From Diadema setosum (taxonomy: Eukaryota > Echinodermata > Echinoidea > Diadematoida > Diadematidae), in the NCBI GenBank assembly GCA_033980235.1, contig CM067065.1, forward strand, positions 28,646,655-28,710,654: a stretch of DNA of 64,000 nt. The letters run 5' to 3'. The position numbers were made by a program, and so were the translations under genes. This document shows, in pieces, positions 21,854 through 34,220 of this stretch (the stretch's first letter is position 1; each line of letters opens with the position of its first letter). A model generated the notes under the pieces. The model saw only the letters and a program-made list of their open reading frames with translations, was not told the DNA's origin and searched no databases.

Positions 21854-23583
21854 GTAAGGTACCAAGGGCCTATAGGCCCTAGTCGGGGACTACTAGTCTA
21901 CTAGACTAGGTGTTAAAAACAACAACAACAACAACAACAACAACAAAACTAACATATGACACATATTTCATCTTTAGGTCTAACAACTAATACAATATGA
22001 GTATCTCTGTTGAAAGCTAAATTAGATCTATGGGGTTATATTTGTTATAATACAAAATACATGTATTGCGTTGTTTGTTTGTTTGTTCATTTCTTTGTTT
22101 TTGGTTACAAAATACAAAGTCACGAAAGTATTGTTAAACAAGTATGTATCGCTTTCACCACGCAGATATTAATTTTTGATTACCAAATCTGGTGTAACAG
22201 AAGGAGAATCAAAGAATTGTTTTGTTTTTGTTTTTTTTCGGGGGGGGGGGGTACTCAAGGTACATCTCCACGCACTTTACCAACCACTGTAACAACCATC
22301 CCATGCAATCTACAATCAACGTCATTATCAAGATTTGTTTTTCCTTTGGAGGACAGTCAGAATAATGCGAAAACTCACATTTCCTTATATTTATTTTTCT
22401 TCCTCCATTGTCACTTTTTGCACATGGTTACAGCAAGTGGGTAAAACAAACAAACAAACAAACAAGCATGTCAATGTGTAGTTTTCCACGCTTGCGTCCA
22501 CATAATATCATTAGGCCTATGGCTGTGTAAGGGAAATAAAAACAAAAACGCACAAGGACCTTCCTTTCTGAATATTTTGTCACCATATTACTGCAATTGT
22601 GACACGTTTTTTGTTTGTTTGTTTGTTTTTTGTTTTTGTTTTTTGTTTTTGTTTTAGAAAATGGGGTTTCGAGTGAACCGCATGAAATTCATGCATCCTA
22701 GCAGGGTATATCCCTGCATTGGTTCCTGGCCAGATTTAGGGGTCTTTCGATGATTTCTGTCGCAAGGAGGCTCTGCTAGCATATGAAACGAACACATGAA
22801 CCCCCCCCCCCCCCCCATTTGTACGATTGGTCTGCACTAAGTAACCCTTCTTCTACAATTTGATAAAGTTTCGAAAATGACATGGGTTTTGAATGTACAG
22901 CATGACATTTATGAACGCCACCTTTATAATCAGGACACGCATGATAGGTTTATAACCAGATTTGGGGGTCCTAGGATGATTTCTTTCATATGGGGGTGCT
23001 GCCAGCACAAAAACTAGCACATGAACCCCCACTTTTTATTCTTTTTTTTTTCTGAAATTAGTAAGCTTTCGTCTACAATTTGGTCAAGTTTCGTGAAAAT
23101 AACATGGGTTTTGAATGTACAGCATAAGTTTTATGAACCCACCTCGTCAGGGCATCCCTGCATACTTTCCTGACCAGATTTTGGGAACTTACGATGATAT
23201 GCCGCATGGGGGCGCTGCTAGCACAGAAATTAACACATGAACCTCCACTTTTCATTGTTTGTTTGTTTTTTTTCTGGAATAAGTAAGCCTTCTTCTACAA
23301 TTTAGTCAAGTTTCGTGAAAATGACATGGGTTTTAAAATCTGGTCAGGAACCTATGCAGGGATGCCCCTACGAGGTGGATTCAAAACTTATGCTGTACAT
23401 TTAATGTACAGCATAAATTTTGAATCCACCTCGTAGGGGCATCCCTGCATAGGTTCCTGACCAGATTTTGGAGAATTGCGATGTTGTATGTCTCCAATTT
23501 GGTCAAGTTTCGTGAAAATGACATGGGTTTTGAATGTACAGCATAAGTTTAATGAACCTTGTCCTTTAGCTCACCCCTAACAG
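21854..23583. other. Between candidate exons: CAA repeats, homopolymers and the tandem array
   Basis: Contains (CAA)n at about 21920-21948, poly-G at 22241-22250, (AAAC)n at 22445-22465, GTTT-rich runs at 22610-22655, poly-C at 22800-22816, and the array annotated separately. Confidence 0.6.
22660..23560. repeat. Tandem repeat of about 215 bp, four degenerate units
   Basis: Units start around acatgggttttgaatgtaca (about 22887, 23101 and 23520, with a more diverged one near 22665). They share the blocks catccctgcat, ggttcctgaccagattt and ggggcgctgctagcac. Unit three joins an inverted piece: 23330-23400 is the reverse complement of 23402-23476, a perfect-looking hairpin with the centre at about 23401. 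Confidence 0.8.
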
Positions 23584-23759
23584 AAAACGTCGATGAGAAG
23601 GATTTGAGAGATTTTCGGTGTTTTCTGCCGTGTGCCACATATGGAAAGGTTGTCTCTTTTAATTCACACAGAACACGCGCGCGCGCACCCTGTATTATAA
23701 CCTACGGAGACGCACAAGCAAAACCCGACATACTGTCATTAATGGAGAAATATCATAAA
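23584..23759 (+). CDS. Candidate internal exon, unknown protein, weak RRM-like resemblance
   Basis: A 176-bp exon between a good acceptor (pyrimidine-rich, ...ctaacag) and a consensus donor (gtaagt). It is open throughout as 58 codons after a phase-1 entry: NVDEKDLRDF... KVVSFNS... CIITYGDAQAKPD... SLMEKYHK, leaving phase 0. The NVDEKDLRDF...YGKVVSF order is reminiscent of the helix-1/strand-2 part of an RRM, but the rest is not clearly RRM and I do not assign a family. It matches the candidate exon at 21838 in phase. Downstream exons were not found. Confidence 0.4.
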
Positions 23760-24687
23760 GTAAGTAATGTCCGTGGACTTGGGGCTAGCAGTTTTCTGGT
23801 CTTAGGACATTTTTCTATAGAATACTAAAATTAGAAGATAAATCGACTTCTAATAACGTCGGACTGGCTGCTCAAAAACAGCTTTGTGAGTTCACTTCAG
23901 AATAACTGCCCCATAGGATTGTACACACTTCCTGAAGTATTCGCCGTGTGATGCAGTGATACCTCCCTATTTGAAAGGCTGTACCTCCGCAACCGAATGG
24001 CACATTGAAGCTGGGGCTTCTACCATATTACGCGCCAAAAAATTCTCTATCAGATATGTCAAACTCATTGTGATTGGATTGTAGGTCTTGTCGGAATTGG
24101 CAAAAAAAAAAAAAAAAAAACTGAGAAGGTCTCGTCCTCAATCCAATCACAATTGGCGACACAGAGAAGCTCATTATCATATATTATGAAACATGACGTC
24201 ACTGTTTATTCGTGGCTGCATTTGGACGAGTTATGATTTCATATACCGTGAGTTATAACGTAAATTGGATATGTACTTCTCATTTCTTAGTTTCCTGAAG
24301 TCAGCGGTGAACCCTTGTATTAACTGACCACCTACTGTACCCAGTTATGACTTTAATATGTTGCTGAGAAGATATAGAAAACAAGAATTTTCTTCTTCGA
24401 TGATGTTCGATAATCATATCTTTCTCGGCAGGCACATACACGCAGAATGCACCATTGTGTAATGGGGGTGAACGCGCCCAGGTAACCGCGAGTGGAGCAT
24501 GAAGCACAGTGCCGTGCAGTGCCGGTGGAACTTGCAGTGGTCAACATTCCAACATGATTGTGAATCTACACTACATCAGCTTTCAGTTTCTATTTGTGCA
24601 TCTTTTAGAGTGAACTTGGGTTTTGCTATTAATTTACTGAAGTTGCTGCACATGTATGAGAAAGCGACTGTCAGCAGTCATACCTCA

Positions 24688-24719
<32 letters not shown>

Positions 24720-24960
24720 GTGTGTGGTCAGTCAAAAAGCAGATAATGTAAACAATTTCATGAAAAGCATGTAATCCATGTTGTCAATGTAGGTTTAACC
24801 CATATAATGCTTTGTTTATGACTGCTCCTATGTTGTTTCTGCAGCATTTTACCCATATTCGACAATGGACCAGTCCGTATCACTGCTGTGTGCACGACGT
24901 GTGCGGCAGACCGTGCAGGCTCATGAATAATTCAAAGCGTGCACCTTCGCGTTCTGTGTT
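23760..24960. other. No gene seen; (GT)n at 24688-24722
   Basis: Includes a short inverted repeat around a poly-A run (24070-24150: gattggattg / caatccaatc) and the GT microsatellite. No further exon of the candidate gene was recognised. Confidence 0.5.
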
Positions 24961-25900
24961 AGTCTAGCGGGCGACGTATTTTTAGCCTAAATCAGTGACT
25001 GGCAGTCAATAGAGGGCGCGACGATGTGGAAGTCAAGTTGACTAAAAATACGTCTAGTAAGAAACCTCCGAATAGAGGCGTGGAACCGGGTGTGGCAAGA
25101 CAGTTGTCAGTCGTCAACTCTCGAAGTTTTATTGGCTGAGCATCGGATGTCAATCAAAACACGTCGCAGAGACCGAAGAAATGCTAGTCTATTCTCCCAG
25201 GTATACTACAGATAATCTTTCAATAAAATACAGTTTGCCTGTCTCTTTCAGCTTACTACAGTATTTTCCCTCTTCTCCATTCTTTTTGAGGTGTATTACA
25301 TCTTACCTTACTTCAAATAGAAAAGAATGATGGCAATCAGTGCAACTGACTTCAGTTGTAAATCTATGAGGGTTTTGCACGTGGAAACTACGCCCAAATT
25401 ACTGCCGAATGCAAACCTTCAATTATTGGAGTAAAGTCTACTTGATATTTACTTCAATTGTACGTTTCGGAAATGCATTTGATATCATTACTCCCCTTTT
25501 TTATTTTTAACCTTGAGTTACCATATATTTTGTATTAAAATTTGTATGATATGTGCTTAACATCAATAAAGCTGCCGTCAAGACATCAATCTCTATATCG
25601 GAGCACCGTAGACTTTAAACAGGCATTTTCTGTGGCGTTCACGCGTGATCACACTGTCACGGAAGAACTCGTCCGCGGTAACATGGGCGTCAAAGGGAAA
25701 AACAAAGAGGAGCTGCGACACAAAAAGATTCCTGCAAAGCCAAAAGCCCAGGGGAAATATGGTGCATTCTTTGCAATCATGAAATTACGAGATGCCATCT
25801 ATGTGGTCCTGGCAACAAGTAATGATAAACCGATTCAATCTGATTCACATTTCATTACAAATGCACATAATAATTATGAGGACATCTTTGTGGCCACTCT
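24961..25900 (+). repeat. Repeat R1, copy A (holds the empty site of the 38-41 kb element)
   Basis: Matches, in reverse complement and nearly base for base, 42225 back to 41560 and then 38190 back to about 37920. Begins agtctagcgggcgacgtatt and contains an internal inverted motif (cgtatttttag / ctaaaaatacg at 24973-25070). At 25597-25612 (gagcaccgtagac) it is uninterrupted where copy B has a 3.4-kb insertion. Confidence 0.85.
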
Positions 25901-26075
25901 GTTTGCATGTATGGCTCAATTGAGTAGGTGTATCATCAACAAGCGAACAACTGTGGTAAAATGCGCATACAAACACGCACGCACATACAAGACGTATTAC
26001 GCAACTGAGGCACAACACGCAAGAGTTGTGTCCATGTCCAAATCGCTAGAAGTGACACGTGTGGCTCTGCTTTAA
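25542..26075 (+). CDS. Open frame in repeat R1, conserved segment of unknown function
   Basis: An open frame of 177 codons. The segment 25620-25830 (SVAFTRDH, RGNMGVKG, KYGAFFAIMKLRDAIYVVLA) is kept as an open frame in the inverted copy at 37959-38162, with mostly conservative differences. Upstream residues and the lysine/histidine-rich tail are not conserved. No family was recognised. It may be a fragment of a repeat-borne protein or of a host exon captured by the repeat. The start is uncertain. Confidence 0.3.
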   Translation: MYDMCLTSIKLPSRHQSLYRSTVDFKQAFSVAFTRDHTVTEELVRGNMGVKGKNKEELRHKKIPAKPKAQGKYGAFFAIMKLRDAIYVVLATSNDKPIQSDSHFITNAHNNYEDIFVATLFACMAQLSRCIINKRTTVVKCAYKHARTYKTYYATEAQHARVVSMSKSLEVTRVALL

Positions 26076-26079
26076 TAGT

Positions 26080-26567
26080 CTTGTACCATTTTCGCCTGGA
26101 ACATCTCGTTTAGAGGTTAGGCGTGGTTGTTGAAATAACATTCACTTGATTCGACCTTTCAGAAATGAGTATACTCGTATTTTCTGACAAGATTTCAGAA
26201 ATGATTGATATGTTCCTTCATGTCCTTTCTGGGATTTATCATTCCAAGGATCGTTAATCTGATAATAAAATCAGGTTCGTTATTCCGAAAACGAAATATT
26301 CTTCTTTTAGTTACAAAATACGTTGATGTGACAGCAATAATAAAAAGGTTAAATATTATGCAGTAAAAATTGAATGAAAAAAACGCACACGTATCCATGC
26401 CTACACACGGGCACACACACGCATTGACACACACAAGGACAAGTATAATGACAACCATACACAAACTAAAAACGTCAAAAACAAAGCATTCCTGTATGTG
26501 CTGATAATCCCCTTTGAAATACGGCCCAAATCATAGATCAGCTCCTTCCCACTCTCATAACTCAAAT
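26080..26567. other. No gene seen
   Basis: About 490 bp with a CA-rich patch at 26385-26440. The satellite begins just after. Confidence 0.5.
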
Positions 26568-27758
26568 GCATCAGACATGCAATTGTAAACCATGGATGAC
26601 ACAAAAAGGCAGCAACGGTGACGAAATTAAATCAGCCCTTAATGTGCTTAGATAATACCTCAACTTATTTTCCACTTTGCTTAGAGTAGCACGTTTCTGA
26701 ATGTGCTTTATCAAGACGTTTTGTCCAAGACACGCGTGCTTTAGATTGCAGGGGTCAAATACCTCAGACAGTTCTAAATAAGGGGTGACGAAAGAAGGCG
26801 GTAACGGTAACGAAATCAATTCAGCCACAATATTCTTAAATAATTCATCAACTCGTAATTCAACATTGCTGAGAGTTGCATGATTCTCAACGAGCCAAAT
26901 CAAGACATCTTATCCAAGAGACGTGCCCTTTGGATTAGAGGCTCAAATACTTGATGATGTTGTAAATACAGGATGATGAAATAAGGCAGTATAGGGTGAC
27001 AAAATCGATTCAGCCAACAATATGCTTAGCGAAGTCATCAAATCATTTTGCCACTTTCATTAGAATTGCATGCTTCTCAATGTGCCATATCAAGAATTTC
27101 TCTCCAAGTGGCATGAGCTTTGAAGTAGAGGGCTGAAATGCATCAGACAAATGTACAGAAAGGGTGACGAAAAAAAGGCAGCAACGGTGACAAAATCGAA
27201 TCAAACTACAATGTACTATGGTAATACAGTATCATACCACTTTGCTAAGGGTTACCTGTCTCTCAATGTACTATATCAAAACGATTCTTCATATTTTCCA
27301 GGACACATGTGATTTGGATTAGAGGGCTAATATACATGATGAGGTTGTAAATAAAGGGCGAAGAAAAGAGAAAAGGAGAACGCTGACGAAATCGATTCAG
27401 GCAACAATACGCTTGAATAATACGTCAAATCGTTTTACTACTATGATCGGAGTTGCATGCTTCTCAGTGTGCTTTACAGTGCATCAGGAAATTTTCCCCC
27501 AGTGACGTGTGCTTTGCATTCTAGGGCTCAAATACATGAAACTAATTGTACATGAAGTGTGGTGAAATAAGGCAGTAACGGTGTCTAAATCGATTCAGTC
27601 CACGATATGATTAGCTAATACGTCGAATTGTTCATTTTGTTCAGAGTTGCATGTATCCCAATGAGCTTTTGATATGGGGACTCAAATGCATCAGAAAGTT
27701 GTACATAAAGGATGAAGATAAAGGCAGCAACTGTGAGGAAATTTAACTAATCCTAAAT

Positions 27759-28446
27759 GTGACCGTGCATCACAAAACGAACAAAAAGTCTCACACAGTG
27801 ATTTTGTGTGAGGACTGAAAACAGGTGAAATGGGTCAACCTAACTAATGTTGAGTTTTTTCATATTTTCTGAAAGAGCAAGTATTTTTCTATATTATACT
27901 AAAATTTGGGGTCATAAAACAAACAGGAACTTGTATTCTCAGCAGTTTTTCTCGAACACTTTTTGGTGGAATAGTGTGATTAGTTGTTTCTCATAGAACC
28001 CTCTACCCATTTCTCAAAAACCCTGTCCATACACTTCACTTTCAACTCCAATAACTTTAGAAAGAATAATGCTACTGCATTGAAAATTGGCATAAATCAT
28101 GCGCAGAATGTGTTTATGAAGCATATTTAATTTCAATTTAATCTGATAATTCCTTCATTGTTGTTGCTCCGGTGGTCAACATCCTGTTTTTGTTCCATTC
28201 ATCCCACAGCTAGCGTAACTTGGTAAAGATTAAGCGCTTGAATACAGCCTGTACTTCAGAGCCTGTTTTCTCAGTTCACACTTTCCAGACTATGTCTTTT
28301 CTTTCCAATATTTAGATAGGTTAGAGGAGTCCATTTGAACTGAGTTATACATCATTTTAAAGCTTAGAGTCTGCTCTTTTAGAATCTACTCTTAACTAAA
28401 AATCCTTGTCTGGCGACGTTTTGCTTGTTTTGTGATGCAGGGTCAC
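27759..28446. mobile_element. GTGACC-TIR MITE, uninterrupted copy in the satellite (688 bp)
   Basis: Termini GTGACCGTGCATCACAAAAC and gttttgtgatgcagggtcac are inverted repeats, followed inward by gaacaaaaagtc. Satellite sequence resumes on the far side (gtggttaggcaatgtatatc). The interior is the reverse complement of 5872-6422 and 13013-14645. No coding capacity. Confidence 0.9.
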
Positions 28447-30144
28447 AAACGTGGTTAGGCAATGTATATCAACTCGTCATACCACTTTGATGAGAGTTGC
28501 ATGGCTCTCATTGTGCTACAGAAAGACATTTTCTCCAAGGGGCATGTGCTTTAGATTAGAGGGCTCAATTGTATCAGGGAGATGTAAATAAAGAGTGACG
28601 AAAACAGACAGCAACGGTGACGAAATCGATTTGGACCAAAATTTACTCAAGTACTACTCCACTCTTTATACCTTTCTACAGAGAGCCGAATGGTTCGTAT
28701 TGTGCTTTATCAAGGCGTATTTATCCAAGAAGATTGTACTTTGGATTACAGGGCTGCATGTTCTCAATGTGCTATATCAAGAAATTTATAAAAGAGACAT
28801 GTGTTTATATCAGAGGGGTCGAAAATACATGATGAGGTTGTAAATAAAGGGTGACGAAAAGGGCAATCAGGGTGACGGAAGCAAACAACGTATCTAAAAT
28901 GGTAATGATGCTTCAAATGGTTATACCAAATTACAGTACTTAGTGTTCCATGCTTCTCAATGTGCTACATCAAGACATTTTCTCCCAGAGAGATGCTCTT
29001 TGCATTCGAGGTCTTAAATACATGATGCCGTTGTACACGAAGGGTTACGAAAAGGCGACAACGGTGACGAAATCTATTTAGTCCAGGATATGATTAGCTA
29101 ATTCATCAAATTGTTATACCATTTTATTACAGTTGTATATCACAATGTACTGTATCAATATTTTTTCAAGTGGCATGAGCTTTTGATTAGACAACTGAAA
29201 TGCATCAGAAAGTTGTACGTAAAAGTTGACGAAAAATTCACCAGCTATGACGAAATCAAATCAGATCAAAATGTGGTTACGTGATATATCAACTCGTCAC
29301 GCCACTCTCTTGGGAGTTGCATGGTTCTCAGTTTGCTAAATCAAAACGTTTTATCCAAGAGACGTAAGCTTAGGATTAGAGGGCTTAAATGCATCAGACA
29401 GTTGTAAATAAATAGTGTCAAAAACAGGCAGCAACAGTGACAAAATCGAATCAGCCCACATTTTGCTCAAGCAATAAATCAACTCGTCATATCACTTCAT
29501 TGAGATATGCATGCTTCTCAATGTGCTTTGTCAAGGTGTTATATCCAAGAGATGTGTCCTTTGGATTAGAGGGCTCAAATGCATCAGTCATTTGTAGGTA
29601 AAGGGTGACGAAAACAGGCAACAGCGGTGACGGAATCGAATCAGCCCACATTTTGCTCAAGTAATAAATCAACTCGTCATATCACTTTACTGAGAGCTGT
29701 GTGCTTCTTATTGTGCTTTATGAAGACATTTTATGCAAGACATGTGGGCTTGGATTAGTGGGCTCAAACGCATCAGACAGTTGTAAATAAATAGTGTCAA
29801 AAACAGGCAGCAACAGTGACAAAATCGAATCAGCCCACATTTTGCTCAAGCAATAAATCAACTCGTCATATCACTTCATTGAGATATGCATGCTTCTCAA
29901 TGTGCTTTGTCAAGGTGCTATATCCAAGAGATGTGTCCTTTGGATTAGAGGGCTCAAATGCATCAGTCATTTGTAGGTAAAGGGTGACAAAAACAGGCAG
30001 CACCGATGACGGAATCGAATCAGCCAACAATATTCTTTATTACCAGTACATCAACTCGTTATACCGCTTTACTAAGACTTGTGTACTTCTCAACGTGCGA
30101 TATCAAGACGTTATATCAAAGAGAAAAGTGTTTTGGAATATATG

Positions 30145-30730
30145 GCTCAAGTATATCAAAGAGCTGACAGACAGGGGAAAACCCCACAACGAAGAGCTGT
30201 ACGGTTCATATGCAGTGACTACGTTTTCCGCGATCCAGACTGTACAACGTGCATGAGGGAGAAACTGAACTTGCCAACTCTTACCTTGGGATGCCAGGTC
30301 TGGAGATTAAAATCATTCTTCAAAGTGGTAGAGGGGTTTGTCCCAGCCCTATATTCTGGAATTGTTTTTCACTAAAGTAAGACCCAAGCGAAATATTACA
30401 GCAAAGAAATATAAAGAATGTAACGTAAGAAAAAAAATGTCGAAAATTACGTTACAAATCAAACTAAATGTTACACAGTAATTCACTGTAGCACATCACT
30501 ATACCGACCGAGTTTCCCTCTTCTTTCTTTTTTCTTTTTTGGTGAAACCGATCCTGGTTTGGAATTAACTTCCAGCTGAAGTCGTTAACAGTATATTTAG
30601 GAGGTTTTCAAAGCAAAGATTGAGCAAAGTCTTCTTCACTCTGACTACCAACGCTCCCAACGTGCCCTCTCTCACCCGGTGCCTTATACCGCAAAGTCCT
30701 GCACCGTACTACATCCAGAACCAGACAGGA
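30145..30730 (+). pseudogene. LINE ORF2 C-terminal relic in the satellite
   Basis: Reads RRAVRFICSDYVFRDPDC, LNLPTLTLGCQVWRLKSFFK and VEGFVPAL, then, with frame breaks, LPAEVVNSIFRRFSKQRLSK. These match the conserved end of CR1/Jockey-like ORF2 (RAARFV.NDY ... LPTL..RR ... LP.EVV...SF). Both ends run straight into satellite sequence. It may be from the same family as the RT relic at 33297-34220. Confidence 0.75.
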
Positions 30731-31082
30731 TGACGAAAAAAGGCAGTAACGGTGACGAAATTTAATCAAGCCACGACATGCTTAGGTAAATGCATCAATT
30801 CGTAATACCACTTTGCTGAGAGTTGCAGGCTTCCAAATGCTCTACATCAATATGTTTTCTCCAAGAGACAAGTGTTCTAGATTATAGGCTCAAATACATG
30901 ATGACGAAGTGAATAAAGGGTGACGAAAAATGGCAACGGTGACGAAATGGATTAAACCAACAATATGCTAAAATATTACATCAAATCGTTACGCCAATTT
31001 GTTTAGACGTACGTGCTTCTCAATGAACTATTTCAAAACGTTTTTGTCGCAGAGATATATGCTTTGCATTCGAGTTCTTCAA

Positions 31083-31985
31083 GGACAAGTTCACCTTACT
31101 AGACATGTGGATTGAGTGAATGCATTTATATTTATGTATAATATCATTTAAGCATATTGTTGCCTCAATCGATTTTGTCACCTCTGCTGCTTATTTTCGT
31201 CACCCTTTACTTGCACCTCATCATATAGTATAGCCTCTAATCCACAGCACATGTCTCTTGGAGAAAACGTCTTGATATAGCGTACTGGAAACCAGGCACC
31301 TCTCAGCAAAGTGATACAACGATTTGATGTATTACCCAACCTCATTGATTCATTGATAAACATTGCAATTTTGTCACCGTTGCCTCTCATTTTCGTCACC
31401 CTATATGTACAACTGTCTCAGGTATTTAAAGGACAAGTTCACTTTCGTAGACATGAGGGTTAAGTGAATGCAACAATATTAGTAGAACACATCAGTGAAA
31501 ATTTGAGGAAAACTTGACAATTTGTTTAAAAGTTATGAATTTGTAAAGTATCTGCACAATCACTGCTACATGAGAAGACTGTGGTGTTATATGCATAGAA
31601 CTATAAATATGACGAAAATAATAAGAGAATTCAATAAAACTTCGCTTTTTGAATAAAGTGCATATTTCCTGGACTTGTTACTGACGTATGTTATATGAGT
31701 AACATTATTCCCCTCGCCTTCTGAAATAGAGAAGTCGATTGTTCTTTTGCTATGCGAGAAAAGTGGAAATATATTTGATTTTTTAATACTTTTTTTTATA
31801 TTGTTGTACACATGTGACATCACAAGCCATAGTAGTCTTGTCATCCAGCCAAGACTGAGCAAAAAACTTCAAAAATTCATAACTTTTGAACGGATTGTCC
31901 GATTTTCCTTAAATTATCACTAATATGTTCTGCTAATATTGTTGCATTCACTTAACCCACATGTCTATGAAGGTGAACTTGTCTT
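31083..31985. mobile_element. AGGACAAG MITE (31430-31985) beside an inverted satellite block
   Basis: The full MITE is 556 bp with ends AGGACAAGTTCACTTTCGTA and gaaggtgaacttgtctt, TTAA on both sides (31426-31429 and 31986-31989). To its left, 31130-31425 is satellite in reverse orientation (it matches 32555-32790 as reverse complement). Left of that, 31083-31127 is a 45-bp end of a second MITE of the same family. Confidence 0.82.
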
Positions 31986-33296
31986 TTAAATACATGAGAC
32001 AGTTGTACATATAGGGTGACGAAAATGAGAGGCAACAGTGACAAAATCGATTCAGCCAACAATATGCTTAAATGATACAAAATCGTTATGTATAAAAGTT
32101 TTCTCCAAATTACAAATGCTTTGGATTTGAAGGACACGGTGAGATAGTTGTAAATAAAGGGTGGCGAAAAAGGCGGCACGGTGACGGAATTGATTCAGCC
32201 AACATTATGCAAAAACTGCGCATCAAATCACTATGCAACTTTTCTGAGAGCTACATGCTTCTCAATGTGCTACAAGAAGTTTTCTCCCAGAGATATATAT
32301 TATGCTTCGCATTCGAGAGATCCAATACATGAGAAAGTTGTATATAACGGGTGACGAAAGAGGTAACTACGGTGAAGAAATCGATGCAGCAAACGATATG
32401 CTTACATACATCGAATTTTTATGTCAAAGTATTTAGAGGTGCATGGATCTCAATGAGCGTATCAAAAATTATTCTCAAAGTGACATGTGCTCTAGATAAG
32501 AGGACTCAAGGGCATAGGACCGTTGTACATAAACGGTTACGAAAAACGCAGCAACGGTGACGAAAATTGCAATGTTTATCAATGAATCAATGAGGTTGGG
32601 TAATACATCAAATCGTTGTATCACTTTGCTGAGAGGTGCCTGGTTTCCAATACGCTATATCAAGACGTTTTCTCCAAGAAACATGTGCTGTGGATTTGAG
32701 GCTATACTACATGATGGGGTGCAAGTAAAGGGTGACGAAAATAAGCAGCAGAGGTGACAAAATCGATTGAGTCAACAATATGCTTGAATAATAGATCAAA
32801 TCGTTATACCACTTTGCTTAAAGTAGCATACTCCTTAGTGTGCTTTAGCAGAAAGTTTTCTCCCAGAGACATGTACTTTACATTTGAGTTCTGAAATTCA
32901 TCAGTCAGTTGTAAATAAAATACATGGTGACGAAAAAAGCATCAACGTTGACAAAATCTATTCGGCCCACAATCTGCTGATGTTACACTCTTCGTACCAC
33001 TTTGCTGAATGCTGCAAACTTCTTACAATGCTTAATCAAGACGTTTTCTCGAAGAGATAGGTGCTTTGGATTAGACGGCTCAAATACACGATGAGGTTGT
33101 CAATAAAGAGTGAAGAGAAAAGACAACCACGATGACGAAATCGATTCAGTCAACAATATGACTAAATAACAAATTAAATCGTTGAAAACCACTTTGCCAA
33201 GAGTTACATCCGTCTCAATTTGTTATATCAAGAAGGTTTCTCCGAGAGACATGTGCTTGCATTTGAGGGCTGAAATACACAATACAGAGGTAAATA

Positions 33297-34220
33297 AAAC
33301 AACCCCAAACCCTTTTGGAGATATATTTCATTGAAACGCCAGGACAGACCCAGCATCCCCATTCAAACAAATAGGAAGACCGAATTCATGACAGCAAAAC
33401 TAAGGCTCAGATGTTCCTTAAAGAGTTCAAGTCCTTCTTCACGAGATTGTCTTATCTGATACCAGACATAGTTACTCCACCCTCCATGAACAGCACACAG
33501 CTACACAGTCAACGGTGTGGAAAAACTGTTCGGGAGAATAGAGGTTTCGAAGCCACAGGTCCAGACTGCACAGGTCCCGACCCATTACCTAACACAGTGC
33601 AAAAGGAATGTGCAAAGGAGCTGGCTCCAGTGCTTGGGAATATCTTTCTCTTCAGTTGTCAGTAGATACAGGTAACTTGTCATCTAACTGGAGGTCTGCT
33701 CATGTCACACCAGTGTCGAGGAAAGGAGATACACATCAACCAGGAAATTACAGACCTGTCTCCCTGACATCCGTGATGTGTTAAAAACATGAGCAGATGA
33801 AATGTAAGCATTCTTGCAACGTTTGGAGAATCACAACATCCCGTCGCCCTTTAATCATGGATTTAGACTAGTGAACAATTGCCCAGCTCCTCACAACAAT
33901 GTATGATCTTTTTCTTGCCCATGGCAAGAAGATCCAGACTGACACCATCTTTTTTGATGTTTCCAAAGCTTTCGATACGTTACCGAACAGTTCTCAGGCG
34001 GTTACTATCTTTGTGCTGAATAAACGACCTACCAAATACCCTCAAGTCCCGACTCATTACGCCTTTTGGTAGATGACTACCAATCAAAAAAAAAAAAAAA
34101 AAAAGATAAGTCAAGTCTCAGCGCGATTATCTCAAGTAACAAGATTTATTTCAACTGAAAAAAGGGCATCCGACTGGGGAATGAGGCTCAATGGTAACAA
34201 ATGCCAAGTTATGAGCACTG
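33297..34220 (+). pseudogene. LINE reverse-transcriptase relic (broken)
   Basis: Pieces of RT in order: SGPDGIP-like start (33560-33590), CAKELAPVLGNIF, GNYRPVSLTSV (about 33745), the NHGFR block, motif A as FFDVSKAFDT (about 33951-33980), and WGMRLNGNKCQVMS (34175-34212). Several stops and frameshifts separate them, and motif B/C (YADD) is not found. A poly-A run at 34087-34105 sits in the break. The satellite ends where this begins. Confidence 0.8.

Larger units (their letters stand above)
26568..33296 (+). repeat. Satellite array, unit about 190 bp, over 25 degenerate units with inserts
   Basis: Every unit has the same blocks in order: gggtgacgaaaa, ggcagcaacggtgacgaaat, aatatgctta, atcaaatcgttataccactt, tgcttctcaatgtgctatat, gagacatgtgctttggatta, gagggctcaaatacatgatg. 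Spacing between successive gtgacgaaa blocks is about 190 bp (for example 29228, 29417, 29608). A recent two-unit duplication is seen: 29400-29600 is nearly identical to 29770-29975, 374 bp apart. Inserts lie at 27759-28446, 30145-30730 and 31083-31985. Short open frames inside are shadows. Confidence 0.9.

Noticed and set aside
26195..33200. Many 60-100 codon frames in the satellite region
   Set aside because: They follow the satellite unit and differ between units without protein-like conservation.
26568..33296. CRISPR-like array because of regular repeats
   Set aside because: Units are about 190 bp, diverged throughout and lack short identical repeats with unique spacers; the genome is eukaryotic.
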